Positions 8,999 through 17,945 of a stretch of 42,895 nucleotides of DNA are shown here, one piece after another. A program made the position numbers and the translations under genes. Positions within the stretch are counted from its first letter, which is position 1, and each line of letters begins with the position of its first letter. Origin of the DNA: a bacterium. Its GTDB lineage: Bacteria; Patescibacteriota; Minisyncoccia; Moranbacterales; UBA1568. The DNA is taken from contig JAKACP010000001.1 of the NCBI GenBank assembly GCA_021821305.1, positions 705,526-748,420 on the forward strand, given 5' to 3'. Below the pieces are notes generated by a model, which made no database searches, had not been told where the DNA came from, and saw only the letters and a list, made by a program, of their open reading frames with translations.

Positions 8999-9691
8999 AT
9001 GAAAACGAGACTCACCCCATTCATCGCGATCGAAGGCATGGACGGCTCCGGAAAATCGACGCTTGTCCGTCGGCTTCAGGAACGGCTCTCGCTCATGTCG
9101 GATCACCGCTACGTCTTCACCCGCGAACCGGGAGGAACGCCGGCCGGAGAAGCTATCCGGAACATCCTGCTCGACGGGAATCTCTCCGGAAACGCGAGCG
9201 GCAAGACGCAGCTGCTCGGTTTTTTCTACGCTCGCTCGCATCACCTGGAAATGATCGGGGGAAAACGGAAAGCAGGATTCACCGTCATTTCCGACCGTTT
9301 CGACGGAAGTACGTTCGCCTATCAGGTACACGCGCAGACCGCCGACGGCAACGAGCGCGAGGAGCTCGACGACCTGTTTTGGACACTCCGGAACAACATC
9401 GTGTACGGCGAGAACGCACCGACACTCTATCTCTATCTCGACCTTCCGCCAAAAACCGCGTACGCCCGCAGGGATGCCGACTCGTCGCAGGCGAAGAATC
9501 ACTACGACACGATGCCGCTCGCTTTCTACGAGCGACAGCATGCCGGGTACGATGACTTCCTTTCGGAAATCGAGCGCCACGGCGGATCGGAGGTCGCACG
9601 GATCGACGCCTCGCAATCCCCCGACGAGGTCTTCGAAGACGCCTTCCAGGCCATCCTCGAACACATCCGGTCACGCTTGATTCTTCCATGA
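8999..9691 (+). CDS. tmk: dTMP (thymidylate) kinase
   Basis: FIAIEGMDGSGKSTLVRRL P-loop; REPGGTPAGEAIR; SDRFDGSTFAYQ. Confidence 0.92.
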   Translation: MKTRLTPFIAIEGMDGSGKSTLVRRLQERLSLMSDHRYVFTREPGGTPAGEAIRNILLDGNLSGNASGKTQLLGFFYARSHHLEMIGGKRKAGFTVISDRFDGSTFAYQVHAQTADGNEREELDDLFWTLRNNIVYGENAPTLYLYLDLPPKTAYARRDADSSQAKNHYDTMPLAFYERQHAGYDDFLSEIERHGGSEVARIDASQSPDEVFEDAFQAILEHIRSRLILP

Positions 9692-9748
9692 AAGCCGCCG
9701 CTCCCTGCAAACGCACGGAGCGGTTTTTTTTGTTTGCCCGGGAAAAGT

Positions 9749-9776
9749 AAAACGCCGCACAATTTCTTGTGCGGCG
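9749..9776 (-). terminator. Terminator for 9811-10101 gene
   Basis: cgccgcacaatttcttgtgcggcg perfect stem; T-run on minus strand. Confidence 0.75.
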
Positions 9777-9810
9777 TCGTCGTTCCGCGGGACGTACCCG
9801 CGCCGGCCGA

Positions 9811-10101
9811 TCAGGCGGGAATCAACTCGTCGAGGAGTCGCCGGCAGGCCCTGGCTTCGGACATGGTCATCGCGGTCGTCGCATCGTAATTGCGGGTATC
9901 GCCCATCAGGATCATCGTCTTGTCTTCCTTGATGGCCAAAAAGGGTGACTTGAGCACCTGACCGCCGATTTTCCCATGGATCGCGTACATCTTGAATCCC
10001 TTGGTGGGAATGACCTGTGGAGATCCGGCGATCTTCACCGTCTTCGGCATCTCGTTTAATGCCATGGCTTCGATACGGAGTGTATCCGACTTCTTATTCA
10101 T
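9811..10101 (-). CDS. Hypothetical 96-aa protein
   Basis: ORF MNKKSDTLRIEAMALNEMPKTVKIAGSPQVIPTKGFKMYAIHGKIGG...; TTGACA-17-TAGAGT upstream and terminator downstream support a real single-gene unit. Confidence 0.7.
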   Translation of the reverse strand: MNKKSDTLRIEAMALNEMPKTVKIAGSPQVIPTKGFKMYAIHGKIGGQVLKSPFLAIKEDKTMILMGDTRNYDATTAMTMSEARACRRLLDELIPA

Positions 10102-10203
10102 CAGTATTGCCTCCTGTAAAAAAGAACGAATCCCGTCGCCGCATGACGATGGGGCCAGTCGATTGACTGACGAAGGATACTCTACGATATATCGCGTACC
10201 CTG

Positions 10204-10974
10204 TCAACGCTGGAGTTTTCCCCGCTCCTGCGCTCCGACCGCGGCCACGTAGGCGCAGTAGTCGCACTCGGGCGAGGCTTCGGGGATATCCTCTCCGCGC
10301 AGACACGCGTGTGCGTCGCCGAGCGCGCCTTCGACCCACGCGGCATCGCCCTCGTACGGGATGAGCGTCACGTCGAACTCGAGCCTGCCGTCGAACGCCT
10401 CGCGGTCGGTCCGACCGTTGCAGTAGACGAAGTACCCGGTATCCGAGACGGGATAGCCGTTGTGCCGGAGGAGCCACTGGTAGACCTCCATCTGCCGCTT
10501 GTATCCGATCTGCCAGGCCTTGTCGAGCGCGGTGATGTCTCCCGCCTTGGACGTGGCCTTGTAGTCGACGACGATATACTCCCCGTTCGAGCTCTGCCAG
10601 AGATCGTCGATCGCGCCGTACACCAGGAAATTCGTCGGCTCGTGGAGATACCGCACGCCGGTGAAATTGTGCCGCCACTGTTCGAGGTCCTTGTGCGGGA
10701 CCGGCCGCGCGTCCACGCCGTACCGCTCGATGAGCGGATGCGCCCCGCCGTTCGCACGGTAGATGTCGAACTCCTGCTTGAGGAGGTGGTCGACGGCCGA
10801 GTTGAGCGCGAACGGAAACCCGGGCGGCCGCCCCACGCCGAGCCGGCGGTCGAGATAGAAGCACCGCGGACAGTTGAGAAACAGATCGAGCTTGGAACGC
10901 GACAGCTTGAACGGTTCGGCCGAAGCCGGATCGTAGAGCCCTCTCACCCGTTGCGCGGTATGGTATTCGGACAT
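10204..10974 (-). CDS. PD-(D/E)XK superfamily nuclease (RecB/Cas4-like)
   Basis: LSRSKLDLFLNCPRCFYLDRRLG, GAIDDLWQSSNGEYIVVDYKATSK (D...DYK core), C-terminal PECDYCAY cysteine motif. Confidence 0.8.
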   Translation of the reverse strand: MSEYHTAQRVRGLYDPASAEPFKLSRSKLDLFLNCPRCFYLDRRLGVGRPPGFPFALNSAVDHLLKQEFDIYRANGGAHPLIERYGVDARPVPHKDLEQWRHNFTGVRYLHEPTNFLVYGAIDDLWQSSNGEYIVVDYKATSKAGDITALDKAWQIGYKRQMEVYQWLLRHNGYPVSDTGYFVYCNGRTDREAFDGRLEFDVTLIPYEGDAAWVEGALGDAHACLRGEDIPEASPECDYCAYVAAVGAQERGKLQR

Positions 10975-10984
10975 AGGATCGAAG

Positions 10985-11491
10985 TTACAGGTAGAGCTTC
11001 CAGAGAAACACGAGGACCATGACGATGCCGAGGATCAGCTTGATCACCGTACCACCGAGGAATCCGAGCACGCTCCCCCATCCGGCGCGGAGCGACTGAT
11101 GCAGGTCCTTGCGGGCGAAGATCATCTCTCCTGCCGCCGCACCAAGGAAGACGCCGATCACGAGTCCGGGGATATTGAACGCGACCAGCCCCGCGATGCC
11201 GCCCACGACCGACCCCCCGACTCCCCACCCGGTCGATCCGAAACGCGACGCACCATAGGCGCTCGCGAGGAAATCGAAGATCATGGAAACGAGCGAGACG
11301 AGACCCAGGACGACGAGCGTCACGACACCGATCCCGTCCACGCCGAAGTAAAGCACGTGGACCAGTATGCCCGCGAAGATGAGCCCGACCCCGGGCAGAG
11401 CGGGTACGACCGTCCCCGCGAGCCCGACGAGGATGACCGCCCACACGACGACGCTGACGATGATGGATTCCATATTACTTACAGTATACAC
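10985..11491 (-). CDS. DUF456-family small membrane protein
   Basis: LVGLAGTVVPALPGVGLIFAGILVHVLYFG...FLASAYGASRFGSTGWGVGGSVVGGIAGLV, typical DUF456 Gly-rich pattern. Confidence 0.8.
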   Translation of the reverse strand: MYTVSNMESIIVSVVVWAVILVGLAGTVVPALPGVGLIFAGILVHVLYFGVDGIGVVTLVVLGLVSLVSMIFDFLASAYGASRFGSTGWGVGGSVVGGIAGLVAFNIPGLVIGVFLGAAAGEMIFARKDLHQSLRAGWGSVLGFLGGTVIKLILGIVMVLVFLWKLYL

Positions 11492-11537
11492 CCACGACCG
11501 GGTAAAAAAAGACCGGCAACAGTGATGTCGCCGGTGT

Positions 11538-12461
11538 TCAGCGGATTTTCCGCGGGATGACTTCGAAGGAGAGATGCTCCTGGTCCTTTCTCGTGAACGG
11601 ACGCGGATAGAGGTCCGCGCCGCGGAACGGAAGCGTCTCTCCCTGATATTCGAAGAATTCGTCGAAGAGATCGACGAACCGTTCGAACCGATCGGCGCTT
11701 CCGGTAGGACTCGTCTCGAGGAGAGCGGAGAGCACGGGGAGGTATTTCCCTCCGATGAGCTTCCGCGCGACGAGCCACGCGAGGAAGTGATCCGGGACCC
11801 GGCCCTCCTCGTACCAATCGCGTATCTCGCGTGCTTCTCCGAAATCGGTCGGCCAGAAGATCGTCGAATCGCGCGCCGCTTCGCGCATCCCGTCCGAATA
11901 CGCCCACAGCTTGCGGTTCACGTCCCGGGAGACGAGCCATTCGGACGCCTTCCGCCGCTCCAGATCCGCGAGGAGTATTTGCAGGAGAAGTGCCCGATCG
12001 CGGAGCGAGACCGAAAACGTGATACCCCTGCGGCGCGGAATCTCCTTTTCCCAGACGAGACCGGATTTCCTCCACCGCGGAAAGTACATGGTGACCCGCC
12101 GCGGATCCTTTCTCCACCGCCGCATGCGCTCGTGGGCGATCGCGACGATCCCGTCCACGAGATGCGGCCAGAGAGCTCGCAACCGGGTACCGAGGAGCCG
12201 GTTCCCGCGGAACGTCGGATAATCCTTGTAGGGATATTCCCGCCGCATCCCGATCATCGAGACGAGCTCGAGCCCGTGCGACCCGATCTCCCAGACGACG
12301 ATCGATTCCTTTTTCCCGTTCGGGATTTCCTTGGCGACACCCGTCTCCCGTCCGAATCGGACCGGATACGAATGCTCGAGGATGGGATGCCCTCTCCCGT
12401 CGAGGAGGAAGGTCTGCCGGTACGGCAGGATCTCTCCTTGGTCGAACAATTCCTTCTGCAT
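11538..12461 (-). CDS. Hypothetical 307-aa protein
   Basis: Long non-repetitive ORF MQKELFDQGEILPYRQTFLLDGRGHPILEHSYPVRFGRETGVAKE...; hairpin and T-run downstream (about 11503-11540). No family recognised. Confidence 0.75.
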   Translation of the reverse strand: MQKELFDQGEILPYRQTFLLDGRGHPILEHSYPVRFGRETGVAKEIPNGKKESIVVWEIGSHGLELVSMIGMRREYPYKDYPTFRGNRLLGTRLRALWPHLVDGIVAIAHERMRRWRKDPRRVTMYFPRWRKSGLVWEKEIPRRRGITFSVSLRDRALLLQILLADLERRKASEWLVSRDVNRKLWAYSDGMREAARDSTIFWPTDFGEAREIRDWYEEGRVPDHFLAWLVARKLIGGKYLPVLSALLETSPTGSADRFERFVDLFDEFFEYQGETLPFRGADLYPRPFTRKDQEHLSFEVIPRKIR

Positions 12462-12541
12462 GATGGATTCCTCCGTGACAAAGAACAGCCCGATACTCTA
12501 TCACGCCGCGCCCCACGGTTCAAGCAGCCCGCTCTCGGGAC

Positions 12542-12574
12542 AAAAAAAGGCGACCGGTCATTATGACTGGTCGC
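12542..12574 (-). terminator. Terminator for 12597-13061 gene
   Basis: gcgaccggtcattatgactggtcgc stem; minus-strand run of T. Confidence 0.75.
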
Positions 12575-12596
12575 TTCGTCCGAACCGCCACGGGAG

Positions 12597-13061
12597 TTAT
12601 CCCGCGGAAGGAACGCGGATCAGGCGGAACCGCCTCGCGAGACGATCGTGCCATTCCTCGCAATGGCGATCCCACAGCACATCGAGACTCGGTTTATAGC
12701 CGTGCTTCTTGGTCCACTCTTTCGCATGTTCGGAAGCTATGAGGAGAAACGCGAACGCTCCCCAGGCTTCCGGCGACACGGCCTTCTGCAGACCGCAGGC
12801 CTCCAAGGAAAAATGTTCCGGACCGCCCGACTTGAGCCAGTCCTCTTCCCTCCGCTCGAGCGGACAGTCGACGACGGACTTGCAGCGCAGGCAGGCTTCG
12901 TGGATTTCCTGGTTCTGTTTTTCGTACAGGGCGATGAGGCTGCAGACTTCGGCCATGGTGCCCGATGACTTGATGGATGCCAGCCACTCCTCCGCCGCCG
13001 ACGGATTCATTTCTTTGAAAAGACCGAGAAGCCGGTCGAACTCAGCACATTCCTGTTCCAT
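12597..13061 (-). CDS. Hypothetical protein (about 154 aa)
   Basis: MEQECAEFDRLLGLFKEMNPSAAEEWLASIKSSGTMAEVCSLIALYEKQNQEIHEACLRCKSVVDCPLERREEDW...; start chosen at ATG 13061 rather than the upstream start at 13301. Confidence 0.7.
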   Translation of the reverse strand: MEQECAEFDRLLGLFKEMNPSAAEEWLASIKSSGTMAEVCSLIALYEKQNQEIHEACLRCKSVVDCPLERREEDWLKSGGPEHFSLEACGLQKAVSPEAWGAFAFLLIASEHAKEWTKKHGYKPSLDVLWDRHCEEWHDRLARRFRLIRVPSAG

Positions 13062-13203
13062 GATCCCCTCCGTATAAGAAGAACATGTCGACATTCTTCT
13101 CCTTTGCACCTCGGTTGTCAAGGACGCCGATTTTCGCGAAAAAACCGCGCGAATAGCGTTGCCGATAAGCGGATATGATTTGTCAGACGTTGATCCGTTC
13201 AGA

Positions 13204-14250
13204 TCACGAGGCCAGGTGCCGCCGGAAAAACTCGGTTGTCTGTCGCATGAAGTCCGTCCAGCGCGGACCGAACTCGTGCGCTTCCCCGTCATAGACGACA
13301 TAGTCGAGCGCTTTCCCCTCCGTCTTCATGAGCTCGGCAGTCCTATCCGACCACTCCTTGGGCACGCTCTCGTCCCTCGTCCCCTGGAAGAGGATCATCG
13401 GCACCGAGATCCGCTCGACATAGGTCGCGGGCGAGAGGGCATCCCATACGGGACCGTTCTCCTCGGGGGTGCCATAGCGCTCGCGGATGCGCTCCGCCCG
13501 TTCGGGATTCCTCGCCATGTATTTGAAATACGAATCCCGATAGTCCATGGAGATCGGCGCGTAGAGCGCGATGGCGTCGACCAGATCCGGTTTCGCCACC
13601 GCGATCGTCTGTGCGATTCCTCCGCCCATCGAGTGTCCGAGCATGCCGATATTTTCCTTGTCGAAATACGGGAGCGATGACGCGCGTACCGCATAGACAG
13701 CGTTGATCACGTCCTCGACATATCCGAGTCGGTTCTCGAGTTCGCCGTCGTCCACGCGGCTCGACTGCGCGTGATTGCGGTAGTCCGGATGGATCACGAC
13801 GAATCCCTGCCGGGCGAGATAGTCCTGCTCGCGGCGCAATCCGCGCCCGTTGGTATAGATGGCCGGATCGATATAGCCGTGGTTGAGGATGAGCACCGGA
13901 AACGGTCCGGCGCCCGAAGGCACGTTCATGATGCCCGAGATCGAGAGCTCGCCGCTCCGGTAGGTGATGTAGTAGCGGGTGTACGCGTCGTGACGCTCGA
14001 GTATCTGTCCCACGGAAAGATCCCTCCCGTCGAAGTTCTTGTCAACCAGCTCCTCGATGGACGGCCACGTCGGAGATACGACCGCATTCGGGTTCGGCGC
14101 CTCGGCCGGGTCCGACGACGTATCGCCCGCGCGCTCCGGAAGTACGGCGACGCCGGGAGCCGATTCCGGACGCATGAGAAAAAACGCGACGAGCCCGACC
14201 GTCGCGACGACGACGGCGATGACGATGATCGGTCGTGCGGAAAAAATCAT
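13204..14250 (-). CDS. Alpha/beta hydrolase (prolyl oligopeptidase / dienelactone hydrolase type), membrane-anchored or secreted
   Basis: N-terminal TM; HPDYRNHAQSS, nucleophile elbow GMLGHSMGGGIAQ, FQGTRDESVP and YDGEAHEFG (Ser/Asp/His triad). Confidence 0.88.
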   Translation of the reverse strand: MIFSARPIIVIAVVVATVGLVAFFLMRPESAPGVAVLPERAGDTSSDPAEAPNPNAVVSPTWPSIEELVDKNFDGRDLSVGQILERHDAYTRYYITYRSGELSISGIMNVPSGAGPFPVLILNHGYIDPAIYTNGRGLRREQDYLARQGFVVIHPDYRNHAQSSRVDDGELENRLGYVEDVINAVYAVRASSLPYFDKENIGMLGHSMGGGIAQTIAVAKPDLVDAIALYAPISMDYRDSYFKYMARNPERAERIRERYGTPEENGPVWDALSPATYVERISVPMILFQGTRDESVPKEWSDRTAELMKTEGKALDYVVYDGEAHEFGPRWTDFMRQTTEFFRRHLAS

Positions 14251-14313
14251 ACGCTCCGGGTCGGGTTACGATGAGTATTACAATCGCACCGGATATCTCT
14301 TCCCGCGCGAGCT

Positions 14314-14526
14314 CTAAAGCTTCTCGAGTTCCTTGAGGTCCTTGTCGGGGAAATAGAGTATGGCGAACCCGACGATGATCCCGCCTATGGCGGTCCAGAG
14401 ACCGTTGCCGGAAAATACCGCGACGTCGACCCAGTCGAGGATATGCCATATCCCCCGCCAGATGATGACAAGCCCGACGACGATACCGAGGTTCTTCCCG
14501 AAATAAGCGATGAGCGAACGTTTCAT
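14314..14526 (-). CDS. Small two-TM hypothetical membrane protein
   Basis: MKRSLIAYFGKNLGIVVGLVIIWRGIWHILDWVDVAVFSGNGLWTAIGGIIVGFAILYFPDKDLKELEKL. Confidence 0.65.
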   Translation of the reverse strand: MKRSLIAYFGKNLGIVVGLVIIWRGIWHILDWVDVAVFSGNGLWTAIGGIIVGFAILYFPDKDLKELEKL

Positions 14527-14612
14527 GATTCTCATGGATGCGTATCGATTATGAACGGATAAACAGGGGTCGTTTGGAATGATACCACGGAAATACCGGG
14601 AAGCGTTCCGGA

Positions 14613-15353
14613 TCAGGATGTCGAGCCTTTGAGGTAGTGGTCGAGGGTGTAGATCCAGTTCTCGTCGTCCTCCTCGCCGCGCTCCCTCGCCATGACCTTC
14701 TGATTGAGGAGCCACGCGAGATAGCTCGCGTCCTCGGACGCGACTTTTTTCACATCCTCACCGGAATATTTCCCGAAATTGAATTTTCGGATGAGGATCG
14801 GGCGAGCGGACACCGCGAGCATCTCATGGAGCACCGCTCCCTCGTCGCCGAGCGTCCCGAGCATCTTCGTGAAATGGAAGTCGAACAGCGCGCGGAGCAC
14901 GCGCACATCGCCCAAGGCATCGTGCGCCGAGGCATCCTCGACGTCGAGGTCGTGGTAGTAGCGCAGGTACTGCAGATTGTATTTCGGGATCTCCCCCGTG
15001 ATATCGAGGTGATGCGCCACCTTGAAGGTGTCGATCATCCCCCCGACCGCGATCCCCTCGCGCGCGAGCATGTCCGCGTCGAATTTGGCATTGTGCGCGA
15101 CGAGGACGGCGCCCGAGGCGAAGATATCCGAGAGCTCCCGATGCATCTCCGATTCCGCGAACGGTGGGAACGCTCCCACCATCTTGTTCGTGATCCGCGT
15201 CACGACCATTGCGTCGATCGAGATCGGCACGGGCGGACAGAAAAGCGACTCGGCCTCCTGGCCGCCGAACTCGTACGCCACCTGGCACAGCCGGTCCTCC
15301 GGCCCGATGCCCGTCGTCTCCGTGTCGAGAAATATGAGTTTGGTCCTGTCCAT
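14613..15353 (-). CDS. DnaQ-like 3'-5' exonuclease with exodeoxyribonuclease X-type C-terminal domain
   Basis: LIFLDTETTGIGPEDRLCQVAY (ExoI DxE), VLVAHNAKFDADML, SAHDALGDVRVL (ExoIII), C-terminal KFNFGKYSGEDVKKVASEDASYLAWLLNQ. Confidence 0.88.
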   Translation of the reverse strand: MDRTKLIFLDTETTGIGPEDRLCQVAYEFGGQEAESLFCPPVPISIDAMVVTRITNKMVGAFPPFAESEMHRELSDIFASGAVLVAHNAKFDADMLAREGIAVGGMIDTFKVAHHLDITGEIPKYNLQYLRYYHDLDVEDASAHDALGDVRVLRALFDFHFTKMLGTLGDEGAVLHEMLAVSARPILIRKFNFGKYSGEDVKKVASEDASYLAWLLNQKVMARERGEEDDENWIYTLDHYLKGSTS

Positions 15354-15409
15354 AGGCTTTTCTTGATATATTTCTCTCCAGTATACACCTGTCCGGTCCA
15401 TCTGTCCGC

Positions 15410-15443
15410 AAAAAAAAACGGGATAGTCATAATGACTATACCC
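15410..15443 (-). terminator. Minus-strand hairpin terminator without an obvious upstream minus-strand gene
   Basis: Minus strand GGGTATAGTCATTATGACTATCCCGTTTTTTTTT. Confidence 0.65.
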
Positions 15444-15555
15444 TCAGGGCCTTGCAGAGAACCGCGGCGGACGCAAGGACGGAATGGAAAAAATTCCATC
15501 GTCAACTGTAGTACAGGGTACGGCACCTTCACAACCCGTTTCAGAGGAGACCATC

Positions 15556-16095
15556 ATGGCCAAGAAACCCCGTCGCACCGTCCCCGTACCCGCCTCGCTC
15601 GCCGAAGCCAACCACTCCCTCTTCCGCCTCGGTGCCATCGACCGCGCGGTCGCCGCCATCGAAAGCGGGCTCGAGGAAGAGATCGCCCGGCTTCGCAAGG
15701 AAGCCGAAGAAAAAAGCGCTCCCTTGCTCGCGGAACACGCCGATCTCGCGACCGGCCTCGAGGTCTTCGCCCGGGCCAACCGCGAGACGCTCCTCGCACG
15801 CGACAGGAAGTCCGTCCGGACCTCGGCCGGCACCTTCGGCTGGCGCGTCACTCCGTACAAGGTGGAGTTCCTGCGCGGCGCCGACAAGGTCCTCGCCGCG
15901 ATCAAGAAACTCAAGCTCAAGAAATATATCCGCGTCACGGAGTCGATCGACAAAAAAGCCCTGCTCAAGGACCGCCCCGTCATCGCCGGCGTGAAATACG
16001 CACGGCGCGAGGAATTCTTCTATGCAGTCTCCTCGGAGACCACGACGGATCCGGATGCGCCGGCCGATGCCGCCCTATTCGCCAAAACCGCCTAA
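15556..16095 (+). CDS. Host-nuclease inhibitor Gam family protein (phage Mu Gam-like)
   Basis: N-terminal coiled coil, then RDRKSVRTSAGTFGWRVTPYKVEFLRGADKVLAAIKKLKLKKYIRVTESIDKKALLKDRPVIAGVKYARREEFFYA, typical Mu Gam C-terminal pattern; RBS aggag upstream. Confidence 0.82.
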   Translation: MAKKPRRTVPVPASLAEANHSLFRLGAIDRAVAAIESGLEEEIARLRKEAEEKSAPLLAEHADLATGLEVFARANRETLLARDRKSVRTSAGTFGWRVTPYKVEFLRGADKVLAAIKKLKLKKYIRVTESIDKKALLKDRPVIAGVKYARREEFFYAVSSETTTDPDAPADAALFAKTA

Positions 16096-16140
16096 GGGTC
16101 TCCCCTCCGCCCGTCAGTCATCGTACTGCCGGGCTTTTTT

Positions 16141-16386
16141 TCATATCTTCCCGATCAGTTCGAGCTTCTGGGCGCGGGAGAGCCGCTTGATACGGGATTC
16201 CTCGCGGGACGCCTCCGAACGATTCTCGAACGCTCGCGAGAAAACGAGCGAGACCGGTCTTCGCCCCCGCGTATATTTCGCCCCGAGCGTCGAACCGTTG
16301 TGCTCGAGAATCCGACGCTCCACATCGGTCGTGATGCCCACGTACAGCGTCTTGTCCGCACATTGGAGGATATAGAGGTGATACAT
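16141..16386 (-). CDS. GIY-YIG nuclease family protein (UvrC/YhbQ-like)
   Basis: MYHLYILQCADKTLYVGITTDVERRILEHNGSTLGAKYTRGRRPVSLVFSRAFENRSEASREESRIKRLSRAQKLELI. Confidence 0.93.
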   Translation of the reverse strand: MYHLYILQCADKTLYVGITTDVERRILEHNGSTLGAKYTRGRRPVSLVFSRAFENRSEASREESRIKRLSRAQKLELIGKI

Positions 16387-16495
16387 GGTTCCATTCTACT
16401 CCCAAGTCGTCAAATCAGGATATGGTTACGTAAGTGCCAAAAAGGTACTTGCCTGCCCGCCTGTGGAGGAACGCCTTTTCTTCTCTTCGCCGAAA

Positions 16496-17932
16496 TTATG
16501 CCTGCAATATTTTCTTTAATCGATTCACCAAAAACTCGTCAAATCTATCCGGATCCTCCTTGCGCGTTCTAATCATCTCAATGAGATCGCCACCACCAAT
16601 TGGGAATATTAAGCACCTCTGAGCGAGAAAGTGTCTACGTGCTCTTTCGATATCTTTGTCCTGAACTTCTTTCCTTGATATTAGAAACACCAACTCTCTA
16701 CCATTTGCAAGAGTGTACGCCCTCCCCTGGTTGAATTCGTCGTTAGAAATTCTGCTACTATCATAGTTTTTCGCTTCAATAACCAGAAGTCCAGATTTGA
16801 TTTGCTGGTTTCTTATCATTTTGAAAAGTGGCGTGTTTGCACCATTTCCGAAGACAACGTCGTATCGAAAAATACCATCTACCGAACAATCCTCTCGTGT
16901 CCCGCTCGTTAGATGGCCATCATACAGCGCAGTAAAAATCTTTCTGAGAAACTCGGAAAATCTGCTAGCACCGCCTTTTCCAGAAGGGATTTTTTTAAGC
17001 TCCTCAATATAAGAACTCCAGTTTTCCTTTCCTTTTTTTCTTTTCTTACGCCGCTCATCATCAAAGATATTTGGGTTTCCAACATAATCAGCTACCAGCT
17101 CTGGTCTATTTTTGGCAATTTTTCTGATTGCAGCCGTCTTCTTACCGAAACGACTCTTCAAGTCATTTTCTACTTGCTTCAGAGAAACTTTCGGCTTCTT
17201 ACCTATTGATCTAGTTGTTATTATTCGCTGCTCCTCCTCGTGCTTTAAAAAATATCTCAAATAATTCTGATAAAATCCTTCCGGACTGAAAATTGGGATC
17301 TTCCGAACTAGGTGCTTGGGCACAAAAATCCTCGGTTCGCAAAATCCGTCTTCTTCGAAGTAGGGAAGCCTCACTCTTGGTATGGGGCGCCACGTAAATG
17401 AAAAGGGGTCTAATGCACGCTCAATTTGAATATCAGTCGTTTTAAGCCCGTAAAGTTTTACCTGTTCCTCTGTATATTGGATTAGATACGAAATACCAAA
17501 ATTCGCCACCAAATCTGAAAGCGTATCCGGACCAACTTTAGGAATAACGATCGACATCTTGGCAAGAGCCTCTACTCCGACTTCATGCACAGTTTCGTTA
17601 TCGAAGATTTCATTCTTTATTGCAATCGCTTTTTCCTCCGCCCCTCCCCTTCCATTTTTCCCATTTTTACAGTAACCGAGAGCTATATGGCTAACTTCCG
17701 GAAATTCAAGCGCTGCTTCAAGCTCATCTGAAGTTATCGCGCCCTCTCTATAAGAATTTAGGTAACGATTAAAGTATTCGTAAATAAGAGCCTGCACCTT
17801 GTGCCATCTGGTTTCTGGTGAATGATACAGGAGATTCAAATCAATATAAACAGGAGTGTCGTCCTTGCTGGGAAAAACGAAATCGACTTCATGCGGTTTA
17901 TACTCCTTTATCAATTCGCCGAGAGTAATCAT
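16496..17932 (-). CDS. Large protein with putative C-terminal PD-(D/E)XK restriction-endonuclease-like domain
   Basis: ASRFSEFLRKIFTALYDGHLTSGTREDCSVDGIFRYDVVFGNG...SGLLVIEAKNYDSSRISNDEFNQGRAYTLANGRELVFLISRK (D-x(n)-EAK core); the N-terminal ~330 aa could not be assigned. Confidence 0.65.
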   Translation of the reverse strand: MITLGELIKEYKPHEVDFVFPSKDDTPVYIDLNLLYHSPETRWHKVQALIYEYFNRYLNSYREGAITSDELEAALEFPEVSHIALGYCKNGKNGRGGAEEKAIAIKNEIFDNETVHEVGVEALAKMSIVIPKVGPDTLSDLVANFGISYLIQYTEEQVKLYGLKTTDIQIERALDPFSFTWRPIPRVRLPYFEEDGFCEPRIFVPKHLVRKIPIFSPEGFYQNYLRYFLKHEEEQRIITTRSIGKKPKVSLKQVENDLKSRFGKKTAAIRKIAKNRPELVADYVGNPNIFDDERRKKRKKGKENWSSYIEELKKIPSGKGGASRFSEFLRKIFTALYDGHLTSGTREDCSVDGIFRYDVVFGNGANTPLFKMIRNQQIKSGLLVIEAKNYDSSRISNDEFNQGRAYTLANGRELVFLISRKEVQDKDIERARRHFLAQRCLIFPIGGGDLIEMIRTRKEDPDRFDEFLVNRLKKILQA

Positions 17933-17945
17933 TTACATGGAAAAA

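Noticed and set aside
15444-15983. 179-aa minus-strand ORF antisense to gam, ending next to the orphan terminator
   Set aside because: Ser/Arg/Ala-rich composition typical of a GC-rich shadow frame; gam on the plus strand is clearly the real gene.
16460-16470. cctgtggagga resembles the tRNA-Arg 3' segment cctgaggagga (23211-23221), a possible attL/attR
   Set aside because: 10 of 11 bp only, no longer match, and no integrase in the island; weaker than the ggttacgtaa repeat.
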